Assembly (NCBI RefSeq): GCF_900105125.1
Contig: NZ_LT629750.1
Location: forward strand, 4,367,001-4,431,000
Direction of reading: 5' to 3'
Source of the DNA: Bradyrhizobium canariense
Lineage (GTDB): Bacteria; Pseudomonadota; Alphaproteobacteria; Rhizobiales; Xanthobacteraceae
Length of the DNA stretch: 64,000 nucleotides
The position numbers and the translations under genes were made by a program. Below the pieces are notes generated by a model. It had not been told where the DNA came from, did not search any database, and saw nothing but the letters and a program-made list of their open reading frames with translations. This document shows positions 1-8,853 of this stretch, one piece after another; position 1 is the stretch's first letter, and each line of letters opens with the position of its first letter.

Positions 1-1491
1 CGCGGCACGGGGCCGATGACGAGCTACATTTTCAAGCACGCGCTGGTGCAGGATACGGCCTACGTTTCGCTGCTGCGCGGGCGACGCCAGCGCATCCATG
101 CCGATATCGCGCAGGCGCTGAAGCAACGTGACGCCACCGAGGAGTCCGTCCCCGCCGTGATCGCCTATCACTTCACCGAAGCGGGCCTTGCCGAGCCAGC
201 GGCATCCTACTGGCTGGCGGCAGCGGAACAGGCCCTCTCGCAGTCGGCGCCAGTGGAAGCAGAACGTCACGCCAGCACCGGCCTCACACTGGTCCCGCGG
301 ATCAAGGCGGGGCCGGAACGCGACGCGCTCGAACTGGCGCTATTGGTCGCCCGCGCCAACGCGCTGGTGCCGCTGAAAAGTATGTCTGCCTCTGAAACGT
401 TCGAGGCCGTCACGGCTGCGAAACAGTTGCTGGACCGGGGCATCGGTACGGATTTGCAGCGCATCTCCGTTCTATACGGGCTTTGCACCGGCAACACGCT
501 GCGGGCACGCATGGTGCCGGCATTCGATCTGGCGCGTCAGATCATCGACATTGCGGAACGGCAGGACGACCCGACCTACTATCTCGTCGGCTACCGCCTG
601 CTTGGCACGCTTCAATTTTACGCCGGACAGAACCGCGACGCCTTGGAGAGTCTGCGAAAGGGCGGCAAATATCGCGACCCGCGGCGGCAGCGGGCGCTCA
701 GCTATCGGTTTGGATGGGATCCGAGCCTCGCTGTGGTCTGTTATGAGGTGCTGGTACGGCTATCGCTTGGCTTGTTCGACAGCGCCGCGCGGCTCAGCGA
801 AGAGGTACGAGCCGAGCTTCTCGACCACCCTCACCCTCCGACGATCGCAACGGTAACGTTTTGCGGCGGGACCTGGCCGAAGGCAGTGCTGGCCGATCTC
901 AAGGGCCTCGAGCGTGACAGCGCCGCGCTCGTCGCCTATTGCACCGAGAATAAAGTCGAGCAAATTCGCCTGCTGGCAGGCCTTCACCAGGCCTACGCCC
1001 GCGCGGTGCGCGAACCGGTCCAGACCAATATCGCTTTCATTCACGATGCGCTCGAAGCCGTGCGCAGATCAGGCAGCAATGCCGGCAACTCCATCCTGAT
1101 CTCCAATCTCGCCGAAGCGCTGCTGGTGGGTGGAGACCTAGCCGGCGCCGAGGCGGCTCTGACCGATGCATTCGCTTTCGTCGAACAATCCGGAGAGGGA
1201 TATTGGCTTGCCGACATGCACCGGCTGAGCGGCCATGTCGCGCTCAGGCAGCCGGAGCCGGATCGGACGCGCGCCGAAACCTGTTTCGTCAAGGCGATCG
1301 AGGTTGCCCGACGCCAGGAAGCGCGGCTGCTGGAACTGCGCGCCGCCACCGACCTCGCCCAGCTATGGCGGGACACCCAGTCAGGCAGCGATCCTCGCGC
1401 GCTGCTGGAACCGATCCTGGCCGCCATCGAGGGCGGAGAGACGACGCGCGATGTCCGCAACGCCCGCGCGTTGCTTGCCGAGTTCGTTTGA
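1..1491 (+). CDS. C-terminal part of an AAA/TPR signalling protein (cyclase-type), cut by window edge
   Basis: The reading frame is open from the first base, so the start lies outside the window. The visible ~495 residues are alpha-helical and alanine/leucine-rich, with HALVQDTAYVSLL followed by AxxYHFTEAG...AASYWLAAAEQA. This is the typical junction between an AAA-type ATPase and the TPR tail in rhizobial adenylate/guanylate cyclase-domain proteins and related ATP-binding regulators. The cyclase and ATPase domains are not visible, so that assignment rests on family resemblance of the tail only. The next gene is 140 bases away, so they may be separate units. Confidence 0.7.
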   Translation, partial: RGTGPMTSYIFKHALVQDTAYVSLLRGRRQRIHADIAQALKQRDATEESVPAVIAYHFTEAGLAEPAASYWLAAAEQALSQSAPVEAERHASTGLTLVPRIKAGPERDALELALLVARANALVPLKSMSASETFEAVTAAKQLLDRGIGTDLQRISVLYGLCTGNTLRARMVPAFDLARQIIDIAERQDDPTYYLVGYRLLGTLQFYAGQNRDALESLRKGGKYRDPRRQRALSYRFGWDPSLAVVCYEVLVRLSLGLFDSAARLSEEVRAELLDHPHPPTIATVTFCGGTWPKAVLADLKGLERDSAALVAYCTENKVEQIRLLAGLHQAYARAVREPVQTNIAFIHDALEAVRRSGSNAGNSILISNLAEALLVGGDLAGAEAALTDAFAFVEQSGEGYWLADMHRLSGHVALRQPEPDRTRAETCFVKAIEVARRQEARLLELRAATDLAQLWRDTQSGSDPRALLEPILAAIEGGETTRDVRNARALLAEFV

Positions 1492-1631
1492 ATCATTGCA
1501 GTGATGAGCCGACAGCCCAAACCAGCCGTTGAAATCTGGATTGCGAATGACAAAATAGGGGCTGCGGTAGGGGCGATCGAGAACGCCATTTGGCCGTTCC
1601 GATCTTGCGCCGATTGAACAGGAGAGCCTGC

Positions 1632-2603
1632 ATGCCCTCTTTGACTGAATGGAAAGTGCCGCCGGCGAATCAGCCCCGCGCCAGCGACTACGACTTCGAC
1701 CTCGATCGCGTGCTGTCCTCGGTCGTCGGCCTGCATTCCATCATCCCGCCCGATGCGTTTAGCGCGGACAATCTGGGCACGGAGCGTGCCGGCAATGGTG
1801 TCGTGATCGATGATGGCCTGGTGCTGACCATCGGCTATCTGATCACCGAGGCTGAAGCGGTCTGGTTGCATCTCGGCGACGGGCGCGTGATGCAAGGGCA
1901 TGCGCTCGGCTTTGACTCAGAAACCGGCTTCGGCCTGGTGCAGGCGCTCGGCCGCCTCGATCTCGACCCGCTGCCGCTGGGCTCTTCGGCTGCCGCCGAA
2001 ATCGGCGACCGCGTGGTGCTGGGCGGCGCCGGCGGACGTACCCGATCGGTCGCGAGCGAAATCGCCGCCAAGCAGGAGTTTGCTGGTTACTGGGAATATC
2101 TGCTGGAAGAGGCGCTCTTCACCTACCCCTCGCACCCCAATTGGGGCGGCGCTGGATTGATCTCGGATCGAGGCGAGTTGATCGGTATCGGCTCGCTCCA
2201 ACTCGAGCGCGAGAGCAGTGGCAAAAACGAACATGTCAACATGGTCGTGCCGATCGATCTGCTCAAGCCGGTGCTTGGCGACCTGCGCAAATTCGGCCGC
2301 ATCAATAAGCCGGCGCGGCCATGGCTCGGGATGTACTCGGCCGAGATCGAGAACAAGGTCGTGGTGGTCGGCATTTCCGCAAAGGGTCCCGCGGCGCGCG
2401 CCGAACTCAAGGCCGGCGACGTCATTCTGGCCGTGAAAGGCGAAAAGATATCGAGTCAAACAGAGTTTTATCGGAAACTCTGGTCGCTCGGACCCGCGGG
2501 CGTCGACGTGCCGCTCACCGTCTATCATGAAGGCGTCACCTTCGACGTGGTGCTGGCCTCAACCGATCGTGCCAAGCTGCTCAAGGCGCCGCGATTGCAT
2601 TGA
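1632..2603 (+). CDS. HtrA/DegP-like S1C protein with PDZ domain, catalytic triad lost
   Basis: A 323-residue protein with a chymotrypsin-fold domain (about 25-220) and a C-terminal PDZ domain (about 235-320; WLGMYSAEIENKVVV...GPAARAELKAGDVIL). The layout is that of S1C proteases, but all three catalytic positions are replaced: the His of the TNxHV motif is Tyr69 (VLTIGYLI), the Asp of SDIAL is Gly99 (SETGFGLV), and the Ser of GNSGG is Trp171 (PNWGGAG). I infer a non-proteolytic binding or chaperone-like role. No signal peptide is visible. The start at 1632 is chosen for the AGGAGA eight bases upstream. An alpha/beta hydrolase follows 27 bases downstream, probably in the same operon. Confidence 0.8.
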   Translation: MPSLTEWKVPPANQPRASDYDFDLDRVLSSVVGLHSIIPPDAFSADNLGTERAGNGVVIDDGLVLTIGYLITEAEAVWLHLGDGRVMQGHALGFDSETGFGLVQALGRLDLDPLPLGSSAAAEIGDRVVLGGAGGRTRSVASEIAAKQEFAGYWEYLLEEALFTYPSHPNWGGAGLISDRGELIGIGSLQLERESSGKNEHVNMVVPIDLLKPVLGDLRKFGRINKPARPWLGMYSAEIENKVVVVGISAKGPAARAELKAGDVILAVKGEKISSQTEFYRKLWSLGPAGVDVPLTVYHEGVTFDVVLASTDRAKLLKAPRLH

Positions 2604-2630
2604 ACCGAACGGGTTCTCAGGGAGCGCGCG

Positions 2631-3698
2631 ATGAGCGAGGCCGTGGTGGACGACATCGTGGCCGTGGTACCGCCATTGCTGCAATCGCTCGAGACGCTGG
2701 CCTTTGTCGCGCGTTATCTGAACCCGCCGGATTTCGGCCGCGTCATGCAAGCTGCCGGCACGCCGGACCAGGCATTGCAGGCGGTTCGCCGGCGCCTGGT
2801 CGATTGGCCAGAAGAATTCGCCGACTTCCAAACCTCGCTTGAAGCGGCAAGCGATGCTGTACTTGCAGCGTTCGAGGGATTGCGCGCGGTCCAGAATGGC
2901 AATGGCGATCTGATGGCCGTATTTCGCGCACTGCGTTATGCCCCGCGCGCACAGGAGGCGCTGTATCCGCTTGCAGCCAAATTTCCGCCGGTGAGCCGTT
3001 TCTTCGTTGATCCCGCACTTCGTGATGACGCTGATCTGTCGGCTCTGCTCGCAGCGCCGGCGCAGCCGGACACCGGCATCGTCCACGACCATGACGAATC
3101 AGGCAGCCGCGGCGGTTTCTCGCTTTATGTGCCGGAATATTACACGCCCGACCGTGCCTGGCCGCTGGTAATGGCGCTGCATGGCGGCAGCGGCAATGGC
3201 CGCAACTTCCTGTGGAGCTGGCTGCGGGACGCCCGCAGCCTTGGCGCCATCCTGATCGCCCCGACGGCGACCGGCAGTACCTGGGCATTGATGGGTGAGG
3301 ATACCGACACGCCCAACCTCGCCCGCATTCTCGATCAGGTGCGATCGCGCTGGAACGTCGACCCGGAACGGCTGCTGTTGACCGGCATGAGCGATGGCGG
3401 AACCTACTGCTACGTCACCGGGCTCGAAAGCGCTTCGCCCTTCACCCATCTTGCGCCCGTTGCCTCGACCTTTCACCCGCTGATGGCGGAAATGGCCGAT
3501 GCGCAACGGCTGCGCGGCCTGCCGGTCTATCTCGTGCATGGCCGGCTCGACTGGATGTTTCCGGTTCAGGTGGCCCGGCAGACGCGAGAGGCGTTATCGG
3601 CGGCGGGCGCCGATGTCACCTACCGCGAGCTTGACGATCTCAGCCATAGCTATCCGCGCGAGATGAACCCGGCGATCCTGAATTGGCTGCGCGGCTAA
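2631..3698 (+). CDS. Alpha/beta hydrolase of the phospholipase/carboxylesterase or PHB-depolymerase type
   Basis: 355 residues. An N-terminal helical region of about 150 residues precedes an alpha/beta-hydrolase domain. Visible landmarks are the oxyanion strand LVMALHGGSGNG, the nucleophile elbow GMSDGG (Ser), the acid in VHGRLDWMFP and the His in DDLSHSYPR. No secretion signal is seen, so a cytoplasmic esterase is the simplest reading; the substrate cannot be inferred. GGGAG lies five bases before ATG. It follows the inactive S1C protein closely and converges on the SDR gene. Confidence 0.78.
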   Translation: MSEAVVDDIVAVVPPLLQSLETLAFVARYLNPPDFGRVMQAAGTPDQALQAVRRRLVDWPEEFADFQTSLEAASDAVLAAFEGLRAVQNGNGDLMAVFRALRYAPRAQEALYPLAAKFPPVSRFFVDPALRDDADLSALLAAPAQPDTGIVHDHDESGSRGGFSLYVPEYYTPDRAWPLVMALHGGSGNGRNFLWSWLRDARSLGAILIAPTATGSTWALMGEDTDTPNLARILDQVRSRWNVDPERLLLTGMSDGGTYCYVTGLESASPFTHLAPVASTFHPLMAEMADAQRLRGLPVYLVHGRLDWMFPVQVARQTREALSAAGADVTYRELDDLSHSYPREMNPAILNWLRG

Positions 3699-3723
3699 AG
3701 CGTGATCAGAAGCCGAATGGTAA

Positions 3724-4464
3724 TCACACCATGCCGCCATTGGCGCGCAGGACCTGACCGTTGATCCATCCACCATCGGGGCCGACCAGGAAAGCGACGG
3801 TTGAGGCGATATCCTCCGGTGTGCCGAGGCGCTCCATCGGATTCATCTTGGCCAGCCGATCGATCAGCTCCTGCGATTTGCCGCTAAGGAACAGGTCGGT
3901 TGCGACCGGGCCCGGCGCCACGGCGTTGACCGTAATATTGCGACCGCGCAATTCCTTGGACAGGATTGCAGTAAAGATTTCGACCGCCGCTTTGGTGGCG
4001 GCATAGATGCCATAGGTCTCGAGCTTGGTGCCGACGACACTGGTCGAGAAATTCACGATCCTGCCGCCGTCGCGCAAGCGTTTCGCCGCTTCACGCATCG
4101 CGTTGAAGCTGCCCTTGAGATTGACCGCGATCTGCTGGTCGAACAGCGCATCGTCGCTGTCGGCGATCTTGGCAAGCTTCATGATGCCGGCGTTGTTGAT
4201 CAGCACGTCGACGCCACCGAATGTCGCCTCGGTCTTGTCGAACAGTTCATGCATGGCCTTGGGATCGCTGACGTCTGCCTTGACAGCCAGCGCCCGGCCG
4301 CCACTGCCTTCGATCTTCTTGACGACAACCTCGGCAGATTTGACGTCCCCGGAATAATTGATGACGACGGTAAAGCCGTCACTGGCGAGCCGCTCTGCCA
4401 CCGCAGCACCAATGCCACGCGAAGCGCCGGTCACGATCGCGACCCTGCTGGTCTTGTCGGTCAT
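3724..4464 (-). CDS. Short-chain dehydrogenase/reductase (classical SDR)
   Basis: 246 residues. A Rossmann dinucleotide-binding motif TGASRGIG sits near residue 12, with LINNAG, the catalytic Ser in NFSTSVVG and YGIYAATK (Tyr-x3-Lys), all in their usual spacing. The family reduces carbonyls or oxidises alcohols with NAD(P)H; the fatty-acyl or sugar-alcohol substrate cannot be read from sequence. The frame extends 46 codons upstream, but ATG at 4464 is preceded by AAGGAGAG and gives the normal SDR N-terminus, so I take that start. It is monocistronic and convergent with the hydrolase. Confidence 0.88.
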   Translation of the reverse strand: MTDKTSRVAIVTGASRGIGAAVAERLASDGFTVVINYSGDVKSAEVVVKKIEGSGGRALAVKADVSDPKAMHELFDKTEATFGGVDVLINNAGIMKLAKIADSDDALFDQQIAVNLKGSFNAMREAAKRLRDGGRIVNFSTSVVGTKLETYGIYAATKAAVEIFTAILSKELRGRNITVNAVAPGPVATDLFLSGKSQELIDRLAKMNPMERLGTPEDIASTVAFLVGPDGGWINGQVLRANGGMV

Positions 4465-4616
4465 GTTCTCTCCTTGGCGCCGTTGAAGCGCGCTCCTACA
4501 TTGATGCACGACCCGCAGCTCTTTCAAGCCTCCGTGAGGCGTGAGAGGTGATGATTTAGTGGGCGGGAACCATCCTCCTCCAGCCGCGTTGTTGGCGGTC
4601 ACTGGAGGGTTCGTCG

Positions 4617-4823
4617 ATGCAGACTTTTATAGGAATGATTTTGGGTGCGCTGTTGCTGGTCGCCGGCGTCTACATCTACGATTCGATGTCGACCTCATCG
4701 GTCGCCAATGGTCAGGTCGCAGAGACCAATCGCACCATCGTCAACTGGGACGTCGCGTCCAACGACTGGAACGCGGTAAAGGTACGCGCCCATAACGATT
4801 GGGTCAGGCTATCGTCGAGATAA
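4617..4823 (+). CDS. Small single-pass membrane protein of unknown function
   Basis: 68 residues beginning with a hydrophobic segment (about residues 4-20, IGMILGALLLVAGVYIYD), then a polar tail. GGAGGG lies eight bases before the ATG. Codon use resembles the neighbours. No family is recognised; similar one-helix proteins are common in Bradyrhizobium. Confidence 0.6.
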   Translation: MQTFIGMILGALLLVAGVYIYDSMSTSSVANGQVAETNRTIVNWDVASNDWNAVKVRAHNDWVRLSSR

Positions 4824-4910
4824 TCGCTCGGATTTCGGTTAAGCGTCTGCGCTCTCGTCTTTGACGGGGGCGTTTTCTTGACGCTTGCGCTGATCTATTG
4901 ACGCTTCAAC

Positions 4911-5597
4911 CTATTTCTTGGTCGCCGCCGCTTTCGCTTTCCGCGCATCCGCAATGACCTGATCGAATTCCGCCATGGACAATATGCCGGGCACGCGGAA
5001 TTTGCCGACGATAAAGGACGGCGTGCCCTTGAAGCCGAACGCGGTGGCCTGATCGTTGTTGCGCGCGACGATCGCGGCAATCGCCTTCTCGTTGGTGACG
5101 AGATCGCGATCCAAACGATCGAGATCGATACCCGCGCCCGCCAGCAATTCGCGAATCCGCGGCTCCGTCAGTTTCGAATTCACGCCCATCAATGCGTCAT
5201 GCGCCTGAACGTATTTGTCCTGGTATTTGCTCGCCAGCGCCATCCGCGTTGCGACGACTGAAATCGGGCCAAGAATCGGCCAGTCCTTCCATACCAGGCG
5301 AACCTTGCCGTCATCCTGCACCACCTGCCGCAGTTCGGGTTCGAGCTTGCGGCAATACGGACACTGGTAGTCGAAATACTCGACGATCGTGACGTCGCCG
5401 TCGGCGTTTCCCGCCACCGGAATGTCGGGATCGCGCAGCACGAGGGCTTCCGTCAGCACGGTTTCCTCGCCCTCGGCCCGCGCCGTCCTGGGCGCAGTTC
5501 CGATGCCGAGTGCGACAGAGCCTCCACCCAGCAGGGCTAGGGCCTCGCGTCGGCTTCTTACCAGGTTTGGCCTGCCGGGATCGATCGATAGGGTCAT
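4911..5597 (-). CDS. DsbA-family periplasmic thiol oxidoreductase
   Basis: 228 residues with a Tat-like leader (SRREALALLGGGSVALGIG...ARA) and a thioredoxin-fold DsbA domain. The active site is FDYQCPYCRKLEPEL and the cis-Pro loop is GFKGTPSFIVG. It should oxidise or shuffle disulfides in exported proteins (Com1/DsbA-like group). The start at 5597 has GGGAGG upstream; a longer frame to 5723 exists but would bury the leader. A DsbB-like protein lies at 8854-9393, so both halves of an oxidative disulfide system are on this stretch, though not in one operon. Confidence 0.87.
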   Translation of the reverse strand: MTLSIDPGRPNLVRSRREALALLGGGSVALGIGTAPRTARAEGEETVLTEALVLRDPDIPVAGNADGDVTIVEYFDYQCPYCRKLEPELRQVVQDDGKVRLVWKDWPILGPISVVATRMALASKYQDKYVQAHDALMGVNSKLTEPRIRELLAGAGIDLDRLDRDLVTNEKAIAAIVARNNDQATAFGFKGTPSFIVGKFRVPGILSMAEFDQVIADARKAKAAATKK

Positions 5598-5643
5598 GTC
5601 TGGCCTCCCGGCCGGCCTGAGGTGCGGTGCAATAAATATACGC

Positions 5644-6411
5644 TCAAAACAGCGATAAGTTACGCACCAGCATATAGATCGCCACGGCAACAATAACAGC
5701 GGCGAATACGATATTGAGCGCACCGCGCCGTTCCGCCAATAGCCGCGCCGAACGGGTGCCGATCAAGCCGCCGACGATCCCGCCCGCGATGAACAATCCG
5801 GCCAGCTCCCACGACACGAGGCCGGAATAGGCATAACTGGCCGCGGTCGTCAGGCCAAACGCCGTCACAGCGACCAGCGACGAACTGACCGCGTTCATGA
5901 TCGACATGCCCGTCGCCAGCATCAGCGCCGGCACGATCAGGAATCCGCCGCCGATGCCGAAAAAGCCGGACAGCGTCCCCGTGGCGAGGCCAAGACCGAC
6001 GACGGCGGGCATGTTGGCCCAGCTCATCCGCACGTCAGGCAGCCCGACCCGCGACCGTGCCTTCAGCATCAGCATGGCGATCACCAGCATCACCAGCGCA
6101 AACAGCGCCAGCAGTTTTTGGCCGTCGAGCATTTTGCCGAAGATCGATCCGACGAAGGCGCCGACGATTCCTGCCGCCGCGAACGTCAGCGCGCAGGACC
6201 ATCGCACCGTGCCGCCGCGCGCGTGGTTGGACAAATTGAACGCGGCATTGGTGGCGACCGCAATCGCGCTGGTGCCGATCGCCAGATGGGCGTCGGGCAC
6301 GCCGACCACATAGACCATCAGCGGCACCGCGAGGATCGATCCGCCGCCACCGACCAGGCCGAGCGAAAATCCGACCAGCGATCCCGATGCCAGTCCCAGT
6401 AAGCCTTGCAT
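5644..6411 (-). CDS. TauE/SafE family sulfite/sulfonate exporter-like membrane protein
   Basis: About 255 residues with two glycine-rich repeats typical of TauE/SafE proteins: SLVGFSLGLVGGGGSILAVPLMVYVVG near the N-terminus and LATGTLSGFFGIGGGFLIVPALMLATGM after the middle, with about eight hydrophobic helices. The family exports small anions, often sulfite or sulfoacetate; the cargo here is unknown. The start at 6411 was picked to begin at the first membrane repeat; its ribosome site is weak and an upstream in-frame start remains possible. It is co-oriented with, and 46 bases upstream of, the DsbA-like gene. Confidence 0.85.
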   Translation of the reverse strand: MQGLLGLASGSLVGFSLGLVGGGGSILAVPLMVYVVGVPDAHLAIGTSAIAVATNAAFNLSNHARGGTVRWSCALTFAAAGIVGAFVGSIFGKMLDGQKLLALFALVMLVIAMLMLKARSRVGLPDVRMSWANMPAVVGLGLATGTLSGFFGIGGGFLIVPALMLATGMSIMNAVSSSLVAVTAFGLTTAASYAYSGLVSWELAGLFIAGGIVGGLIGTRSARLLAERRGALNIVFAAVIVAVAIYMLVRNLSLF

Positions 6412-6458
6412 CGCAGAGATAATCACGCCAGGGCCTCGTTTGCGCCGGCGCGATGCCA

Positions 6459-6507
6459 GAGCATGATCCGGAAAAGGGGGTACCAATTTTCCGGAGGGAT
6501 CATGCTC
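6459..6507. repeat. Intergenic palindromic repeat of the GCATGATCCGGAAAA type
   Basis: An inverted repeat: GAGCATGATCCGGAAAA, a short spacer, then TTTTCCGGAGGGATCATGCTC. The arms pair over about 17 bases with a small asymmetry. This resembles short palindromes scattered between genes of Bradyrhizobium and Rhodopseudomonas. It sits upstream of the TauE/SafE gene. Confidence 0.7.
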
Positions 6508-6588
6508 AAACTGTAGAGAACAGCGCGATCAGCAAAAATGGAAACGCGGGCATGACAAAGATGTGACGCCCGCGCTTGTCAAGGCCGA

Positions 6589-7077
6589 TCAGGCCGCGCC
6601 CTTCAGCTTCTTGTTGCATTCGCTGTAATAGCCGCCGCCCTTCTGGATCCATTTCAGGCCGCCATTGCCATTGGTGGTCTTGTTGGCGTTGTACTGGTCA
6701 ACACAGGTGTGCATGCGGCCCTTGCCGGCGGATTCCTTGGCGTATTTCGGATCCACGGCGGATGGAAACACCGCATTACCCATCGACATGGGTGCTGCGG
6801 GTGCCGCCGCCATGGGCTTCGGCGCGGGAGCCGGCTTGGCCTCCGCGGCCGGCGCAGCCGCAGGCGCTGCGGCGGGGGTCGCTGTCGCGTCCGCGCCGCA
6901 TTCCGCTTTACGGAAATCGTTCCATTTCTGGCCATTGAGGGTACCGGCGGACTTGGCTTCTTTATATTTTGCACTGCATTCCTGCATGGTCAGCGCCTGG
7001 GCCGGCGATACGGCCGCGAACGCGGCAAGACCCGACATGGCAACTGCACACAATAAGAATTTTGCTTGAATGTTCAT
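6589..7077 (-). CDS. Secreted small protein with a PsiF-like N-terminal segment and Ala/Pro-rich linker
   Basis: 162 residues. A signal peptide (about 1-29, ending SPAQA) precedes a Cys-containing segment (MQECSAKYKEAKSAGTLNGQKWNDFRKAECG) similar to the one in the 7266-7526 protein, then an Ala/Pro-rich linker and a C-terminal Cys-containing basic domain ending CNKKLKGAA. It is predicted periplasmic. The start at 7077 has GAGGAG upstream; the frame extends 22 codons further but without a signal sequence. Function unknown. Confidence 0.72.
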   Translation of the reverse strand: MNIQAKFLLCAVAMSGLAAFAAVSPAQALTMQECSAKYKEAKSAGTLNGQKWNDFRKAECGADATATPAAAPAAAPAAEAKPAPAPKPMAAAPAAPMSMGNAVFPSAVDPKYAKESAGKGRMHTCVDQYNANKTTNGNGGLKWIQKGGGYYSECNKKLKGAA

Positions 7078-7265
7078 CCTTGGTCTCCTCGGGGCAAGAC
7101 GATCTGAAGAACCCCATCCTAACGCAGCGATGGCGTGTGACAACGGAAGCGATCCATCTCCCCGCTAAAATATCGTGTCGCGAAACTGATCCCGGCCAGC
7201 TTCATTCATCCACGGTTCAGCATTGCGAGCCGACCTTGCGCGCCTCTTCAACCTGAGGTGCTTCC

Positions 7266-7526
7266 ATGATGACCCTGTCCTCCCGTGCGGCTGCGACCGC
7301 TTTCGCATCCCTGTTTCTGTTGAGCTCTGCTGCGTTCGCGCAGACCCCCGCGCCGGCCGCCGCGCCTGCAGCATCAGCTCCGGCTGCAGCGACAGCCACG
7401 GCGAAGAAGCCGCGGTCCGCCGCCTCGCTCGAATGCTCCAAGGAAGCCGACGCCAAGGGGCTTCACGGCAAGGAGCGCAAGAAATTCCGCTCGGATTGCA
7501 AGAAGGAAGCTGCCGACAAGAAGTGA
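7266..7526 (+). CDS. PsiF-repeat small exported protein
   Basis: 86 residues: a signal peptide (about 1-25, ending AFAQ), a short Ala/Pro linker, then one PsiF-type repeat, SLECSKEADAKGLHGKERK followed by FRSDCKKEA, with two cysteines. PsiF in E. coli is phosphate-starvation-inducible; its biochemical role is not known. The start is the first of two adjacent ATG codons, preceded by GAGGTG. Confidence 0.75.
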   Translation: MMTLSSRAAATAFASLFLLSSAAFAQTPAPAAAPAASAPAAATATAKKPRSAASLECSKEADAKGLHGKERKKFRSDCKKEAADKK

Positions 7527-7545
7527 TTCGCTTAGCCTTCGTTTT

Positions 7546-7567
7546 CCCTTCCCCGCAAGGGGAAGGG
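7546..7567 (+). terminator. Hairpin after the PsiF-repeat gene
   Basis: A perfect nine-base-pair stem, CCCTTCCCC / GGGGAAGGG, around a GCAA loop, 19 bases after the stop codon. No T-run follows, so it may act as an mRNA-stabilising end or a dispersed repeat rather than a classical intrinsic terminator. Confidence 0.45.
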
Positions 7568-7741
7568 ATCAGGGTTATTATTGCAGATCTGATTTGAACT
7601 CTGATTTCGAGCTGGCTTGCGCCGGCACATATTGCTCTGCCGGACGCTCCGGCCTGCCGTTTTCGGCGGAAGATAGGCCGCGCATTGCTGCAGTTGCACT
7701 GGCGCCATTGTCGCCCGCACCAGGATTTGACATAAAACGGC

Positions 7742-8827
7742 GTGAGCCAAAGTCCTGCATCGATGGCGTTAGCCATTTCCAACCGCACCAAGGCCCTCAA
7801 CGCCCTCGAAACGCTGGTTCTCGGCGCCGCCGGCGGCGGGCTGTTTCTGTGGGCACAGCTCCCGGGCGGGTTGATTTCCGGCGCCATGATCGCCGTGGGT
7901 GTCGCCGCGATCGCGGGGCGGCCGCTTTGGGTGCCACCGCATCTGACCCAATCGATGCTGGTATTACTCGGGATTTCGCTGGGCTCGCTGGCGTCGCGGC
8001 AGCTCCTGCAGCATGTGAGCGCCTATCCACTGACGATCGCGCTGCTGGCGCTGGCGACGTTCTGCTCAACCTTCGGCAGCAGCATCTATCTGCAACGGAT
8101 CCACGGCTGGGACCAAACCTCGGCGTTCCTGGCGGGAAGCCCCGGCGCGCTGTCGCAAATCACCATCCTCGCGGCCGAAAAAGGCGCTGATGTCGCCGCG
8201 ATCGCCGTGGTGCAGACCATGCGGGTCATCATTCTCACCGCCGCGCTGCCCATGCTGCTGGCGCTGACCGGGCTAAACACGGGGTCTTCGCCAAACGCGG
8301 CGCTGGCAATTGCGTCTCCGATCGAACTGGCCGAGCTGATCGCGGCCGCGGTAGCGGTGGCGCTGCTGCTGCGGCTGATTAAATTTCCGGCGAGCTGGAT
8401 GTTCGGCGCCATGATCGGGTCAAGCGTGCTGCACGGCACCGGGCTGGTCGAGGGCGGATTGCCGCCATGGGTGCGAGGGATCTCGCTGGTCGGCATCGGT
8501 GCCGTGATCGGGGCGCGGTTCGCGCGGATGAAGGTCAAGACCCTGCTCGGCCATGTCAATGCAGCGCTGGGATCGTTTGCCGTCGCGATCATCATTTCCG
8601 CGGTCTTTGTCACGGTGATCGCCTTCACCACCCATGTGAAGTTCTCCGACATTGTCGTTGCGTTTGCACCGGGGGCGATGGACGCCATGCTGGCGCTGGC
8701 GCTGACATTGCACATCGACCCGATCTTTGTCGGCGCCCATCATTTGGCGCGCTTCGTCTTCGTCACCATCACCATGCCCGGCATCGTCCATCTGTTTGGA
8801 CGTCCGCAGGAGGACGTGGACGATTAA
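7742..8827 (+). CDS. AbrB-family (DUF/PF05145-type) multi-pass membrane protein
   Basis: About 361 residues and ten hydrophobic segments in two similar halves (ALETLVLGAAGGGLFLWAQLPGG; ...LIKFPASWMFGAMIGSS). The pattern PGGLISGAMIAV...SMLVLLGISLGS and the second-half PGAMDAMLALAL are typical of the AbrB membrane family, often mislabelled ammonia monooxygenase. The transported substrate is unknown. The start is taken as GTG at 7742; ATG at 7763 is the alternative. It is convergent with DsbB. Confidence 0.78.
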   Translation: MSQSPASMALAISNRTKALNALETLVLGAAGGGLFLWAQLPGGLISGAMIAVGVAAIAGRPLWVPPHLTQSMLVLLGISLGSLASRQLLQHVSAYPLTIALLALATFCSTFGSSIYLQRIHGWDQTSAFLAGSPGALSQITILAAEKGADVAAIAVVQTMRVIILTAALPMLLALTGLNTGSSPNAALAIASPIELAELIAAAVAVALLLRLIKFPASWMFGAMIGSSVLHGTGLVEGGLPPWVRGISLVGIGAVIGARFARMKVKTLLGHVNAALGSFAVAIIISAVFVTVIAFTTHVKFSDIVVAFAPGAMDAMLALALTLHIDPIFVGAHHLARFVFVTITMPGIVHLFGRPQEDVDD

Positions 8828-8853
8828 GCGAAACGGCCCCCGATTGTTGAGGC

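Noticed and set aside
1041..1901. 286-residue minus-strand open frame
   Set aside because: It spans the end of one real gene and the start of another; low-complexity Ser/Arg/Ala composition typical of antisense frames in GC-rich DNA.
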